64,000 nucleotides of DNA from Bacteroidota bacterium. Its GTDB lineage: Bacteria; Bacteroidota; Bacteroidia; Chitinophagales; Chitinophagaceae. Each line of letters begins with the position of its first letter. Positions within the stretch are counted from its first letter, which is position 1. Where the stretch lies: the NCBI GenBank assembly GCA_024640255.1, contig JAHEFI010000048.1, forward strand, positions 1 to 64,000, read 5' to 3'. The notes beneath the pieces are model-generated. The model did not search any database and was not told the DNA's origin. It was given only the letters and a program-made list of their open reading frames with translations. This document shows, piece by piece, positions 47,401 through 55,420 of the stretch. Both the position numbers and the translations under genes were made by a program.

Positions 47401-47478
47401 GGAATATATAAAACTAAAAACAAGTAGGACTATTAAAAAAGTCTTACTTAAATTTCTAGTAGCTAATCTGGTGTACAT
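44437..47478 (-). CDS. two-component sensor histidine kinase with periplasmic Reg_prop propeller and Y_Y_Y domain
   Basis: Signal peptide, NERINTDNGLPTNAIKGLQFDEKNRFLWVATESGI-type propeller blades, one TM (LMYFVYLASIIGLVLLYI), H-box IMNHDILTPLKYM, N-box LYNLIVNAIKAT, GIGM and GNGVGYQII motifs. Confidence 0.92.
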   Translation of the reverse strand: MYTRLATRNLSKTFLIVLLVFSFIYSKAQLQYNFERINTDNGLPTNAIKGLQFDEKNRFLWVATESGILRYNGYGFQNFGDNDKSKVLDDRIVFFDKTYKGKLFGKLIDERVFIIDRNKVIIDSSIQKLVGQSGYLNYKYGLNLSSIQNKFLEIEHNDFLLNSKIYTINNSLFCQFENNHFDTLFSIPSSSIGMMLNNRIFLFTIDGHFYEFDDKKTKGSYLAERSFSLLQNYNPKNIFSQINIFQNHPNESVYIIKESSLYKLIIVNNQFKTELITNQLPEKEFIKYIQVDQLTNTIYLGTDNRGMLVGKPRYFNRILPNNAINGVSTSAYAQILLSNGNIQINSGQIFGNAKSITPNIFYKPSETATYITKDSTLFMTNSDGIVEYDLKENKVKYVEVASDTIIINRNNYIEIGDFIYSFNESGIMKKSAKSSLNKNWSYVLKFKKAPFNFIVYSLMRVSNTEVLAATTDGLYKYDLLKNSFNLFFRDKSKANFRTISSIGDYYLIGTYGGGVYMYKDNAIKKLPLDQNKYLNYAHCFIVDKNNRVWASSNKGLFMSPVSSLIDFWNKGPGNIKFRYFGKPDGIDQLEFNGGCTPCAIQLRNGDLSFPGIDGLIQFNPDSINNIKIQPSVYFDKILIDGKVHNIDNTLNNLPSNTKNVELQLGISGMLSQENIMLEYKLDDEVWNRINVINPIIKYNNLEYGAHKLNIRIRNTIDQDWKTNELNFTVSYPWTLNPLMYFVYLASIIGLVLLYIRFKTIIYQRRQRDLEREVAAKTESLNNLNNYLLKRNQAKDHVIAIMNHDILTPLKYMHITAKNIANSKNESQIKSSIIQIANTSKELEYLTSNMLNWVKFDNIETLPSKQHFDLSILVNDLVDFVHPFIENKKVELVNQIKSETFIHNWPDSLRVLLYNLIVNAIKATSKGKIEIGYKVIDEGYLIYVKDTGIGMNASLIQYLTSGNLMDEGFEHNSKFKSGNGVGYQIIRNLIKLMNADLDIESVEHQGTTIHVMFF

Positions 47479-48061
47479 GCGCCAATTGTAATAAATGAGT
47501 AAATGATTCCGCTTTTACTTTATCAAATATATTTGATTTAATAGTAGAAACCGTATTCATTTTTAAACCTAATAAATTGGCAATTTCCTTGGTTCTATAA
47601 CCATTTAATAAATAATGTAATATCTCTAATTCCCTAACAGCTAGTGTAGAGAATGGATTTGTTGAATCTTCTATTTTTTTCTTAATCTGAATTGGTTGGT
47701 TTTTAATGAATAACTCCAAATGATAATTAATTTCAGACTCAGAAGCTCCTTTATGTAAATAAGAATGTATATTATATTTATTTGAAATTTTACCATACAC
47801 ATCCTCTGGCTGCATCGAGTGCATCAATATGGATAGATTAGGGTATTTTTCGTTTATTTTATCTAAATATTCAACAGTATTGCCATCTGGTAAAATAATA
47901 TCCAGAATTAAATGGCTATACTCATTGGCAGCCAATTCTTCCATTAATTGGATACAAGTACTTACATCCCCTACCTTTTGAACATCTAATCTATTCAAAA
48001 TGGCAGTCAATCCCATCTTCACAATGCTGTGATCTTCAGCTACTAAAACTTTTGTTTCCAT
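47456..48061 (-). CDS. LuxR/NarL-family response regulator
   Basis: Receiver domain (VLVAEDHSIVKMG, LILDIILPDG, LHKGASESEI) plus LuxR HTH (RELEILHYLLNGYRTKEIANLLGLKMNTVSTIKSNIFDKV); 23-bp overlap with the kinase. Confidence 0.94.
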   Translation of the reverse strand: METKVLVAEDHSIVKMGLTAILNRLDVQKVGDVSTCIQLMEELAANEYSHLILDIILPDGNTVEYLDKINEKYPNLSILMHSMQPEDVYGKISNKYNIHSYLHKGASESEINYHLELFIKNQPIQIKKKIEDSTNPFSTLAVRELEILHYLLNGYRTKEIANLLGLKMNTVSTIKSNIFDKVKAESFTHLLQLAHVHQISY

Positions 48062-48122
48062 TAGGTTTTACTTATCTAACAAATTTAACAAGTAAATGGC
48101 AGAGTATACCTCAATATGTTAA

Positions 48123-48136
48123 TAGAATTAATTCTA
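48123..48136. promoter_or_regulatory. perfect 14-bp palindrome upstream of the response regulator
   Basis: TAGAATTAATTCTA. Confidence 0.5.
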
Positions 48137-48145
48137 AGTGGATTA

Positions 48146-50194
48146 TCAAAACATAGGTACACTTAAGTCCAAGTTCTTTAATTTACCTGTTATTATTGCT
48201 TCCATTTCATCTAAAATCGCCAAGTCGGTCTCTGCTTGAGGTAGCTTAGAAGCATTTATTTTTTGAAGTAGTTTAGTTTTTAAAGATTCATCTCTCGTTT
48301 CCAAATAACTTAATACACCTTCAGAGATAGCGCTTAAATTTTCAATATGTTTTCTAATACTATTTAATTCAATTATAGAAAGCGTTTTTGAATGTAAGCT
48401 CTTCCATTGAGCTAACTGTTCTTTGATATTATTGGCATTTTCAAAACTAGGATCTTGTAAATACTTTTTTACATCCGCTCTAAAAATCCATTTAGCATTC
48501 GCATCCACTGGAATAGTATCACTTATTTGTAAAAAAGTACTTGTTTGACTTGATGTTGGTTTAGTCATCAATGCCATGATTTTTTTATACCCTTTTAAAG
48601 GGGTAATAACCGATAAGACCTCTTTTATATCTTGATTTTTATTGTTAGAAATATGTTTCAAACCAATTCTATCTAAATAATCATTAATATTATTTAGTCT
48701 TGTATACATATCATCCACATCTTGCAAAGTAGAAGACGACCATAATCTTTCAGCAATAACAGCAGCTCTTGGCCAAACTCTTCTTTCAAAATTATGTTCA
48801 TCTACCAATTCTGTCCAAATTGCGGCTTCGCCCCCTAAAAATTGATTATTAGAATTTACTTTAATAAAATCAGCATTTAAATAATGATAATAGGCTGGCA
48901 TAAATACATCTAAATAAAATCCTCTGGAAGCAATTACTTTATTGCCATTATTTGTAATGGTATCTATAGAAATTGTCGGTCCCATTAAAGATGGCTTCCA
49001 TACTTGGATAACAATATTTTTATTCAACCCCTTATGAAAAGATTCCTCCCATGCCATTGGAATCATTCCATTTTTCTCAATAATCTTAGAAAATCTTTCT
49101 GCAAAATAATTTTGTAATTCATGAGTTGATTGGAATCCCTTATCCTTCATAAATTTTTCAATACTAGGATTATTCTTCCATGCAACTCCATTATTTTCAT
49201 CTAAGCCCATGTGCATAAATGATTTGCTAAACAAAGGTTTCATTTCTTTAGATAAATTATCCAAGAATTGATAAGTCTCTTCCATACTTACATCCATGGT
49301 AGGCGTAGCAGTGGTATTCATCATTTGCATCAAACTCATTAAATTGACTGGCTTATCTCCTTCTATTTTAAATCTTGGTCCAGGTTGATAGTTTTTCTTT
49401 TCTGCAGCTAATGATGGATATCCCGCAAACCAAGATTGACTATGTCCAGGCAAATCAAACTCTGCGTATACTTCAATACCTCTTTCTTTACAGTATTGAA
49501 CAAAATCAATCATTTCTTTTTGCGTATAATATTTACCATTAGATCCATTCAGATATAATTTTGGATATTGTTTTGATTCAATTCTAAAGCCTTCGTCATC
49601 TGCAATATGAATATGCAAGGTATTATACTTCACTGCCGCCATAGCATCCACATTTCTTTTCATCACATCCATGGGTATGAAATGTCTTGCCACATCAACC
49701 ATCATGCCTCTCCAACTATAAGTTGGCCAATCTATTATTTTCAATTTTGGAAATTGAATACCTATTGAATTTCTTTGTTCCAATTGATTCAATGTTTCCA
49801 ATGCATATAATATACCAATATCAGAAATTGCCTCTATTCGAATAGTAGTATCTATTTGTATAGAATAAGCTTCTGCATTATTGATACCTAATATCTCTTT
49901 TGACACTTTTTGAATTTGAATCAAAGCCGATTGTTGAGTATTTATTGGTTTAAGTTTAACTGCACTCAATTGATTTGCCCTATTTACAAATCTTTCTATA
50001 GCATGATCAATTAGTTCAGTTCTTTTACCTATATATTTAACAGTTGAATTTTTGCTTATAGCAATCGTACCTTGAAATTGCTCTAGTTTTTGAGGAAAAG
50101 GCATTAAGGATAAACTATTTTGAGACATCACTTGCTTACCGCATAAAATGACCCAACTAAATAATAAGATTCTGATTTTCATATGATTGCGCAT
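48146..50194 (-). CDS. beta-N-acetylhexosaminidase, GH20
   Basis: Signal peptide; WRGMMVDVARHFIPMDVMKRNVDAMAAVKYNTLHIHIADDEGFRIES, AEFDLPGHSQSW, FMHMGLDEN (catalytic D-E pair). Confidence 0.95.
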   Translation of the reverse strand: MRNHMKIRILLFSWVILCGKQVMSQNSLSLMPFPQKLEQFQGTIAISKNSTVKYIGKRTELIDHAIERFVNRANQLSAVKLKPINTQQSALIQIQKVSKEILGINNAEAYSIQIDTTIRIEAISDIGILYALETLNQLEQRNSIGIQFPKLKIIDWPTYSWRGMMVDVARHFIPMDVMKRNVDAMAAVKYNTLHIHIADDEGFRIESKQYPKLYLNGSNGKYYTQKEMIDFVQYCKERGIEVYAEFDLPGHSQSWFAGYPSLAAEKKNYQPGPRFKIEGDKPVNLMSLMQMMNTTATPTMDVSMEETYQFLDNLSKEMKPLFSKSFMHMGLDENNGVAWKNNPSIEKFMKDKGFQSTHELQNYFAERFSKIIEKNGMIPMAWEESFHKGLNKNIVIQVWKPSLMGPTISIDTITNNGNKVIASRGFYLDVFMPAYYHYLNADFIKVNSNNQFLGGEAAIWTELVDEHNFERRVWPRAAVIAERLWSSSTLQDVDDMYTRLNNINDYLDRIGLKHISNNKNQDIKEVLSVITPLKGYKKIMALMTKPTSSQTSTFLQISDTIPVDANAKWIFRADVKKYLQDPSFENANNIKEQLAQWKSLHSKTLSIIELNSIRKHIENLSAISEGVLSYLETRDESLKTKLLQKINASKLPQAETDLAILDEMEAIITGKLKNLDLSVPMF

Positions 50195-50238
50195 TTAATC
50201 TATCTAAATTTAAGCCTTTTTGTATAGTCCTAAATAAG

Positions 50239-50256
50239 AATAGATATAAATCTATT
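50239..50256. promoter_or_regulatory. inverted repeat AATAGAT-ATAA-ATCTATT in the divergent promoter region
   Basis: 7-bp perfect arms, 4-bp spacer, between the GH20 gene and the small CTD-like gene. Confidence 0.45.
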
Positions 50257-50327
50257 ATAGAAACTATTTAAAATCCATAATTTTATACCAGCTTATATTA
50301 GCTACCCCAAAACGATTGCTTGCTTAT

Positions 50328-50558
50328 ATGTTTAGTTTAAACAATATAGTCAAAGACGGTATTTTAGAAGTTTGCTTTTCCAACGAGGACACTGAAAGCA
50401 AGATTTATACCATCACCAATTCCAAAGGCATAGATATTATGCAAGGAAAAATCACTGGACAAACACAAAGAACTTGTTTGTATGTGGGTGATTTGAAAAA
50501 AGGAAATTATACTTTTTCTTTAGGTAAAGAGCATACCCAAGAATTCACCATTCAGTAG
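50328..50558 (+). CDS. small protein resembling an isolated T9SS type-A sorting domain
   Basis: NNIVKDGILEVCFSNEDTESKIYTITNSKGIDIMQGKITGQTQRTCLYVGDLKKGNYTFSLGKEHTQEFTIQ; no signal peptide; ATG at 50328. Confidence 0.65.
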   Translation: MFSLNNIVKDGILEVCFSNEDTESKIYTITNSKGIDIMQGKITGQTQRTCLYVGDLKKGNYTFSLGKEHTQEFTIQ

Positions 50559-50608
50559 CAAAAACCCATTTATTTTAATTTGATTAAATTTGATGAAAAT
50601 CGAATTCA

Positions 50609-51073
50609 TTGAAAATTGCTATTTGCTCTGTCGGAAAAGCCAACGAATCTTATATTAAGGAAGGGGTTGATCAGTTCACTAAAAGAATTGGACATTACTA
50701 CCCTATTGAATGGTCATTGATTACACCTAGTAAATTAACCGACCCAACGCAAATAAAAAAAGCAGAAGCTGATTCTATTTTAAAAGCTTTAGCAAAAACA
50801 GATATATTAATCTTATTAGACGAAAAAGGAAAGATGTTGAATTCGCCAGGTTTAGCCAAACTAATTCAACAAAAAGCCAATCAAAGTGCACAAAGAATAG
50901 TTTTTTTAATTGGAGGTGCCTACGGAGTTGATCAAAGCATTAAAGAACGCGCCAATTATACTTGGAGCCTTTCAGATTTGGTATTCCCACATATGTTAGT
51001 AAGACTAATTTTAGCAGAACAGATTTATAGAGCTTGTAGTATCTTGGCCAACGAAAAATACCATCACGAATAA
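50609..51073 (+). CDS. rlmH: 23S rRNA pseudouridine1915 N3-methyltransferase
   Basis: LDEKGKMLNSPGLAKLIQQ...IVFLIGGAYGVDQSIKERANYTWSLSDLVFPHMLVRLILAEQIYRACSILANEKYHHE; TTG start. Confidence 0.95.
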   Translation: MKIAICSVGKANESYIKEGVDQFTKRIGHYYPIEWSLITPSKLTDPTQIKKAEADSILKALAKTDILILLDEKGKMLNSPGLAKLIQQKANQSAQRIVFLIGGAYGVDQSIKERANYTWSLSDLVFPHMLVRLILAEQIYRACSILANEKYHHE

Positions 51074-51080
51074 AATACAA

Positions 51081-51719
51081 ATGAATATTACCTTAATTAT
51101 AACCATTATAACCGTTGCCATTTCTATTCTAGCCATGTACAACGAACCTTTAATGGATAAAATGATTTTCAATCCATATACCGTTCAAAGAAAGAATCAA
51201 TGGTACCGATTTATTAGTTCAGGATTTATTCATGCAGACTTTATGCATTTGGCTTTTAACATGTTTTCTTTTTACATGTTTAGTGATTATGTAGAGCAGT
51301 TCTTTAGTATGATTTTTGGCGCACAGGGTTTATCTATTTACATAATTCTTTACTTGAGTGCTTTGGTGGTATGTTTAGTGCCTACCTTTTTGAAACATAA
51401 AAACCATTACAATTATAATAGTTTAGGCGCCTCCGGCGCCGTATCAGCCATTGTCTTCGTGGGTATCTTCTTACAACCCACCATACAAATTGGCTTTTTC
51501 ATTATTCCACCTATTATTCCTGGATTTATTTTTGGCCCTATTTATTTAGCCATCACTGCCTATTTATCTAAGAAAGGGCAAAGCGGCATTAATCATAGTG
51601 CACACCTTTGGGGATCCATTTATGGAATAGTCTACTTAATTATCACTGCGAAGTTCTTAGGAAATTACGATGCGGTAGGTTTATTTATAGAGCAAATAAG
51701 AGCCTACTTGCATTTATAA
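51081..51719 (+). CDS. rhomboid family intramembrane serine protease
   Basis: GASGAVSAIVF (catalytic Ser) and NHSAHLWGSIYG (catalytic His), HADFMHLAFNMFSFYMF. Confidence 0.93.
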   Translation: MNITLIITIITVAISILAMYNEPLMDKMIFNPYTVQRKNQWYRFISSGFIHADFMHLAFNMFSFYMFSDYVEQFFSMIFGAQGLSIYIILYLSALVVCLVPTFLKHKNHYNYNSLGASGAVSAIVFVGIFLQPTIQIGFFIIPPIIPGFIFGPIYLAITAYLSKKGQSGINHSAHLWGSIYGIVYLIITAKFLGNYDAVGLFIEQIRAYLHL

Positions 51720-53057
51720 AATCGTCAATTTGATGATTTGTTTAGTAGCATCTGTAATGCGAAAACGATGATCTAATCTTTGTCCAACCACCCAAAGAAT
51801 TCTATCGCCAGAAACAATAACGGTTTGTTTTTCTTTTTCTGCTGGGCTTAATTTAGCAGCACCTAAGAAATGATTTAGTTTCTTTTTCTTATTGATGCCC
51901 AAAGGATAAAAATAATCTGTTGGTTGCCAAGATCTAATTAATAATGGCCAGTCTAAAGCATCGGCATCTATACAAGCTATCTTTTTGTCAGTAGGTATCT
52001 CTCCTAATGCTTCTTTAGTCATGGCTTCCACTTGAATAGCGAAATGGGTTAATTGCAAAACACCCTCTCCATAAATTAATTGATGTTCCATACTAGTACT
52101 CAAGGGCACTAGTTGAATCATATTTTTATACTTCACCAATTTATGGGTATCGGTTACGATATAAGCACCCGTATTAGCAGTTAATAATTTATGTACTTCG
52201 CCAATTTGTTGGGGTCTAAAACCTAAAGATTTAATAAGGCCCCAAGTATAGGTTTCATAATGAGCCACTTTTAACCATTGTGCAATATCGACACAATCAA
52301 TTCCTTTGTATTTCCTAAGGGCTTTTTTCCAGAAAAGATTTACAGTTTCTGTTATGATTTCATCTGCTTCTTTTAAACGATCTACAGTACTCAGCACATT
52401 TTGTGTAGCATTAGCATAGAATTGGCTTATTTGAGGTAGAAGTTGATTACGAATATAGTTTCTAGTATAATCGTCTTTGGCATTGGAACTATCTTCTACG
52501 AAATTCAATCCATGCTCTAATGCATAACGCTGAATGTCTGTTTTTGTAAAAGCCAATAAAGGTCTTGCTAATGGGATACTATCTTTTCTGTAAGGGGCGA
52601 TACCGGTTAAGCCATGAACACCAGTTCCTCTGAATAATTTCATTAAGACTGTTTCTACCTGATCATCTGCATGGTGAGCTGTTAATAAAAATGCAGGTTG
52701 ATCCAATATTTTGATAATGGATTCAAACCAAGTATACCTAATTTCTCTTGCAGCTTCTTGAATACCCATTTTATAGGCTTCTGCATATTTAGCAGTTTCG
52801 AAAGATTGTACTAAAATGGGATAATTCAACTGAGTAGCCAATTGTCTTACAAAATGCTCATCTCTTTGACTCTCTGAACCTCTTAATTGAAAATTAACAT
52901 GCGCAAAGGTGCACTTTGCACCAATCTGGTGCATTAAATGTGCTAACACAACACTATCCACTCCACCACTCACTGCCAATAAAAAATGACTGCGTTTTAA
53001 TCTTAACTCAGGAAACTGTTTATCCCAATAGGCCTTAAATGCTTCTAGGGTTAACAT
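51714..53057 (-). CDS. tilS: tRNA(Ile)-lysidine synthase
   Basis: AVSGGVDSVVLAHL PP-loop, TAHHADDQVETVLMKLFRGTG, TilS C-terminal region. Confidence 0.95.
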   Translation of the reverse strand: MLTLEAFKAYWDKQFPELRLKRSHFLLAVSGGVDSVVLAHLMHQIGAKCTFAHVNFQLRGSESQRDEHFVRQLATQLNYPILVQSFETAKYAEAYKMGIQEAAREIRYTWFESIIKILDQPAFLLTAHHADDQVETVLMKLFRGTGVHGLTGIAPYRKDSIPLARPLLAFTKTDIQRYALEHGLNFVEDSSNAKDDYTRNYIRNQLLPQISQFYANATQNVLSTVDRLKEADEIITETVNLFWKKALRKYKGIDCVDIAQWLKVAHYETYTWGLIKSLGFRPQQIGEVHKLLTANTGAYIVTDTHKLVKYKNMIQLVPLSTSMEHQLIYGEGVLQLTHFAIQVEAMTKEALGEIPTDKKIACIDADALDWPLLIRSWQPTDYFYPLGINKKKKLNHFLGAAKLSPAEKEKQTVIVSGDRILWVVGQRLDHRFRITDATKQIIKLTIL

Positions 53058-53059
53058 GC

Positions 53060-54715
53060 TTATTTTTTCTGTTCTTTAGCCCAAGCATCTTTCAATGTAA
53101 CTGTTCGGTTAAACACCAAATTGTTTGAAGTGCTTGCAGGGTCTCTATAAAAATATCCTTTTCTTAAAAACTGGAATCTAGCATCTGAATGATCATTCAC
53201 TAAAGAAGGTTCAGCATATGCTTCCACTGTATTCAATGAATTTGGATTAATATAGTCTTTGAAATCTCCTTCAGCTGTATTCAAATCTTCTACATTAAAT
53301 AATCTATCGTATTCTTTTAAAGTTACTTTAACTGCATGCTTCGCGCTCACCCAATGTAAGGTTCCTTTAACATGAATGCCTGAAGTATCTGATCCTGATT
53401 TACTATTTGGGTGATAAGTTACATACACTGTTGTAATATTTCCATCAGCGTCTTTATCAAAACTATCGCAGGTAACAATATATGCAGACTTTAATCTTAC
53501 AGATAAGCCAGGGCCTAATCTAAAATACTTTTTAGTAGGCTCTTCCATAAAGTCTTCACGCTCTATCCATAATTCCTTACTAAATGGCACTGCTCTTGCT
53601 CCACCATTTTCGTCTTCTGGATTATTCTCTGAATGCAATACTTCTTCTGCTTGTTCATAATTAGTAATCACTAATTTAATAGGATTAGCCACTACCATTC
53701 TTCTTAAAGCAATTTTATTCAAATGTTCTCTTACACAAAATTCTAATAAACTAAAATCAATAATATTCTCTCTCTTCGCTATACCAATTCTATCACAGAA
53801 ATCTCTAATACTCTCTGGTGTATACCCTCTTCTTCTCATTCCACTTATAGTAGGCATTCTTGGATCGTCCCAACTTTGCACATGACCTTCTTGCACCAAT
53901 TGCAATAATTTACGCTTACTCATTACAGTGTAAGTCATATTCAATCTTGCAAACTCGTATTGTTTAGAAGGGAAAATGCCTAATTGCTCAATACACCAAT
54001 CATATAAAGCTCTGTGTGGAATAAATTCAAGTGTACAAACCGAATGAGTAATATTTTCAATACTATCAGACTGTCCATGTGCAAAATCGTACATTGGATA
54101 AATACACCACTTATCTCCTGTTCTATGATGATGTGCTGTTTTGATCCTATACAATAAAGGATCACGCATATGCATATTCGGATTCGCTAAATCAATCTTT
54201 GCTCTTAATACTTTTTCGCCATCCTTATATTTGCCCGCCTTCATTGCTTCAAACAATGTTCTATTCTCTTCCACAGATCTATTTCTATAATCATTACCAG
54301 TGCCAGGAACAGTTGGTGTTCCTTTTTGTTGTGCAATTTCTTCAGCAGTGCTATCATCTACATAAGCCAAACCTTTGTCAATTAATTCTAAAGCAAATGC
54401 ATACAACTGATCAAAATAATCTGAAGCATAACATTCTTTCACCCAATTAAATCCCAACCATTGAACATCGGCCTTGATGCTTTCTACATATTCAGTTTCT
54501 TCTTTTTCTGGATTGGTATCATCAAATCTTAAATTGGTAGCACCATTAAATTTTTGTGCCAATCCAAAATTCAAACAGATACTTTTTGCATGACCAATAT
54601 GCAAATAACCATTTGGTTCAGGTGGGAACCTAGTTAAAATGCTTTTATGCTTACCAGCAGCCAAATCAGCTGCCACAATTTCTTCAATAAAATTCAGGCT
54701 TTTTTCTTCACTCAT
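53060..54715 (-). CDS. glnS: glutaminyl-tRNA synthetase
   Basis: RFPPEPNGYLHIGHAKSICLNFGLA; RFDDTNPEKEE; MSKRKL. Confidence 0.96.
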   Translation of the reverse strand: MSEEKSLNFIEEIVAADLAAGKHKSILTRFPPEPNGYLHIGHAKSICLNFGLAQKFNGATNLRFDDTNPEKEETEYVESIKADVQWLGFNWVKECYASDYFDQLYAFALELIDKGLAYVDDSTAEEIAQQKGTPTVPGTGNDYRNRSVEENRTLFEAMKAGKYKDGEKVLRAKIDLANPNMHMRDPLLYRIKTAHHHRTGDKWCIYPMYDFAHGQSDSIENITHSVCTLEFIPHRALYDWCIEQLGIFPSKQYEFARLNMTYTVMSKRKLLQLVQEGHVQSWDDPRMPTISGMRRRGYTPESIRDFCDRIGIAKRENIIDFSLLEFCVREHLNKIALRRMVVANPIKLVITNYEQAEEVLHSENNPEDENGGARAVPFSKELWIEREDFMEEPTKKYFRLGPGLSVRLKSAYIVTCDSFDKDADGNITTVYVTYHPNSKSGSDTSGIHVKGTLHWVSAKHAVKVTLKEYDRLFNVEDLNTAEGDFKDYINPNSLNTVEAYAEPSLVNDHSDARFQFLRKGYFYRDPASTSNNLVFNRTVTLKDAWAKEQKK

Positions 54716-54776
54716 AATATTCCTATGCTATTCGGGTAAAGATACAAAATCCTACCCCCTTCACCAAGACTAGGTG

Positions 54777-55412
54777 CTAGCCTTTATACCCATATACTTT
54801 ACAAACTTCTTGTACTAGTTTTTCAATCTCCCTGTCCTCCCCTTTGGGTTCATAAGGTTGCTTTAAATTACTTCCAAAAACAAAGGCAATGGCCTGCCAA
54901 AATCCAGCATTAAAACCACCTTTATATTCTTTAATAATATCGTAGCAATTATTACCGGTCTCTCTATTGATTAATTTCATCAAAACCTTGCCTTGATAAA
55001 CTGATAAATTGGTCACTTTATCTGCAAACTCTTTCTTTAAATCCTTCTCTCTTGCTTTGATAATCTGTTTTCTTGTACGCTCATCCGACACATTCACCAG
55101 TTGTGCATTTACTTCATTGATTACTTTACTCGCAGATTTTGCATATGGATAAGTCACATACACAGCATTTCTTAACCTTGTCCATTCTCTCCAGAACTTG
55201 GCAACTTCTTTCGTTTGAATGGCATGAACTTCTACAGTGGGTAACCAGGATTGTGGAATTGTGTCTCCCTCAGGTGTAATAAAAGCTTCTACCCTTAAAG
55301 TATCATAATTATTTGATTGCGCCCTTAATTGCCCTTGCAATAGGATGCAGCCAAATAAAACAACGCTAATTTGTAAAGCCTTTTTCATAATATTTGATAC
55401 CCTAAGATACAA
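54777..55412 (-). CDS. DUF4294 family secreted protein
   Basis: Signal peptide, GDTIPQSWLPTVEVHA..., WRLRNAVYVTYPYAK-type segment. Confidence 0.75.
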   Translation of the reverse strand: MYLRVSNIMKKALQISVVLFGCILLQGQLRAQSNNYDTLRVEAFITPEGDTIPQSWLPTVEVHAIQTKEVAKFWREWTRLRNAVYVTYPYAKSASKVINEVNAQLVNVSDERTRKQIIKAREKDLKKEFADKVTNLSVYQGKVLMKLINRETGNNCYDIIKEYKGGFNAGFWQAIAFVFGSNLKQPYEPKGEDREIEKLVQEVCKVYGYKG

Positions 55413-55420
55413 AAGGTAAC

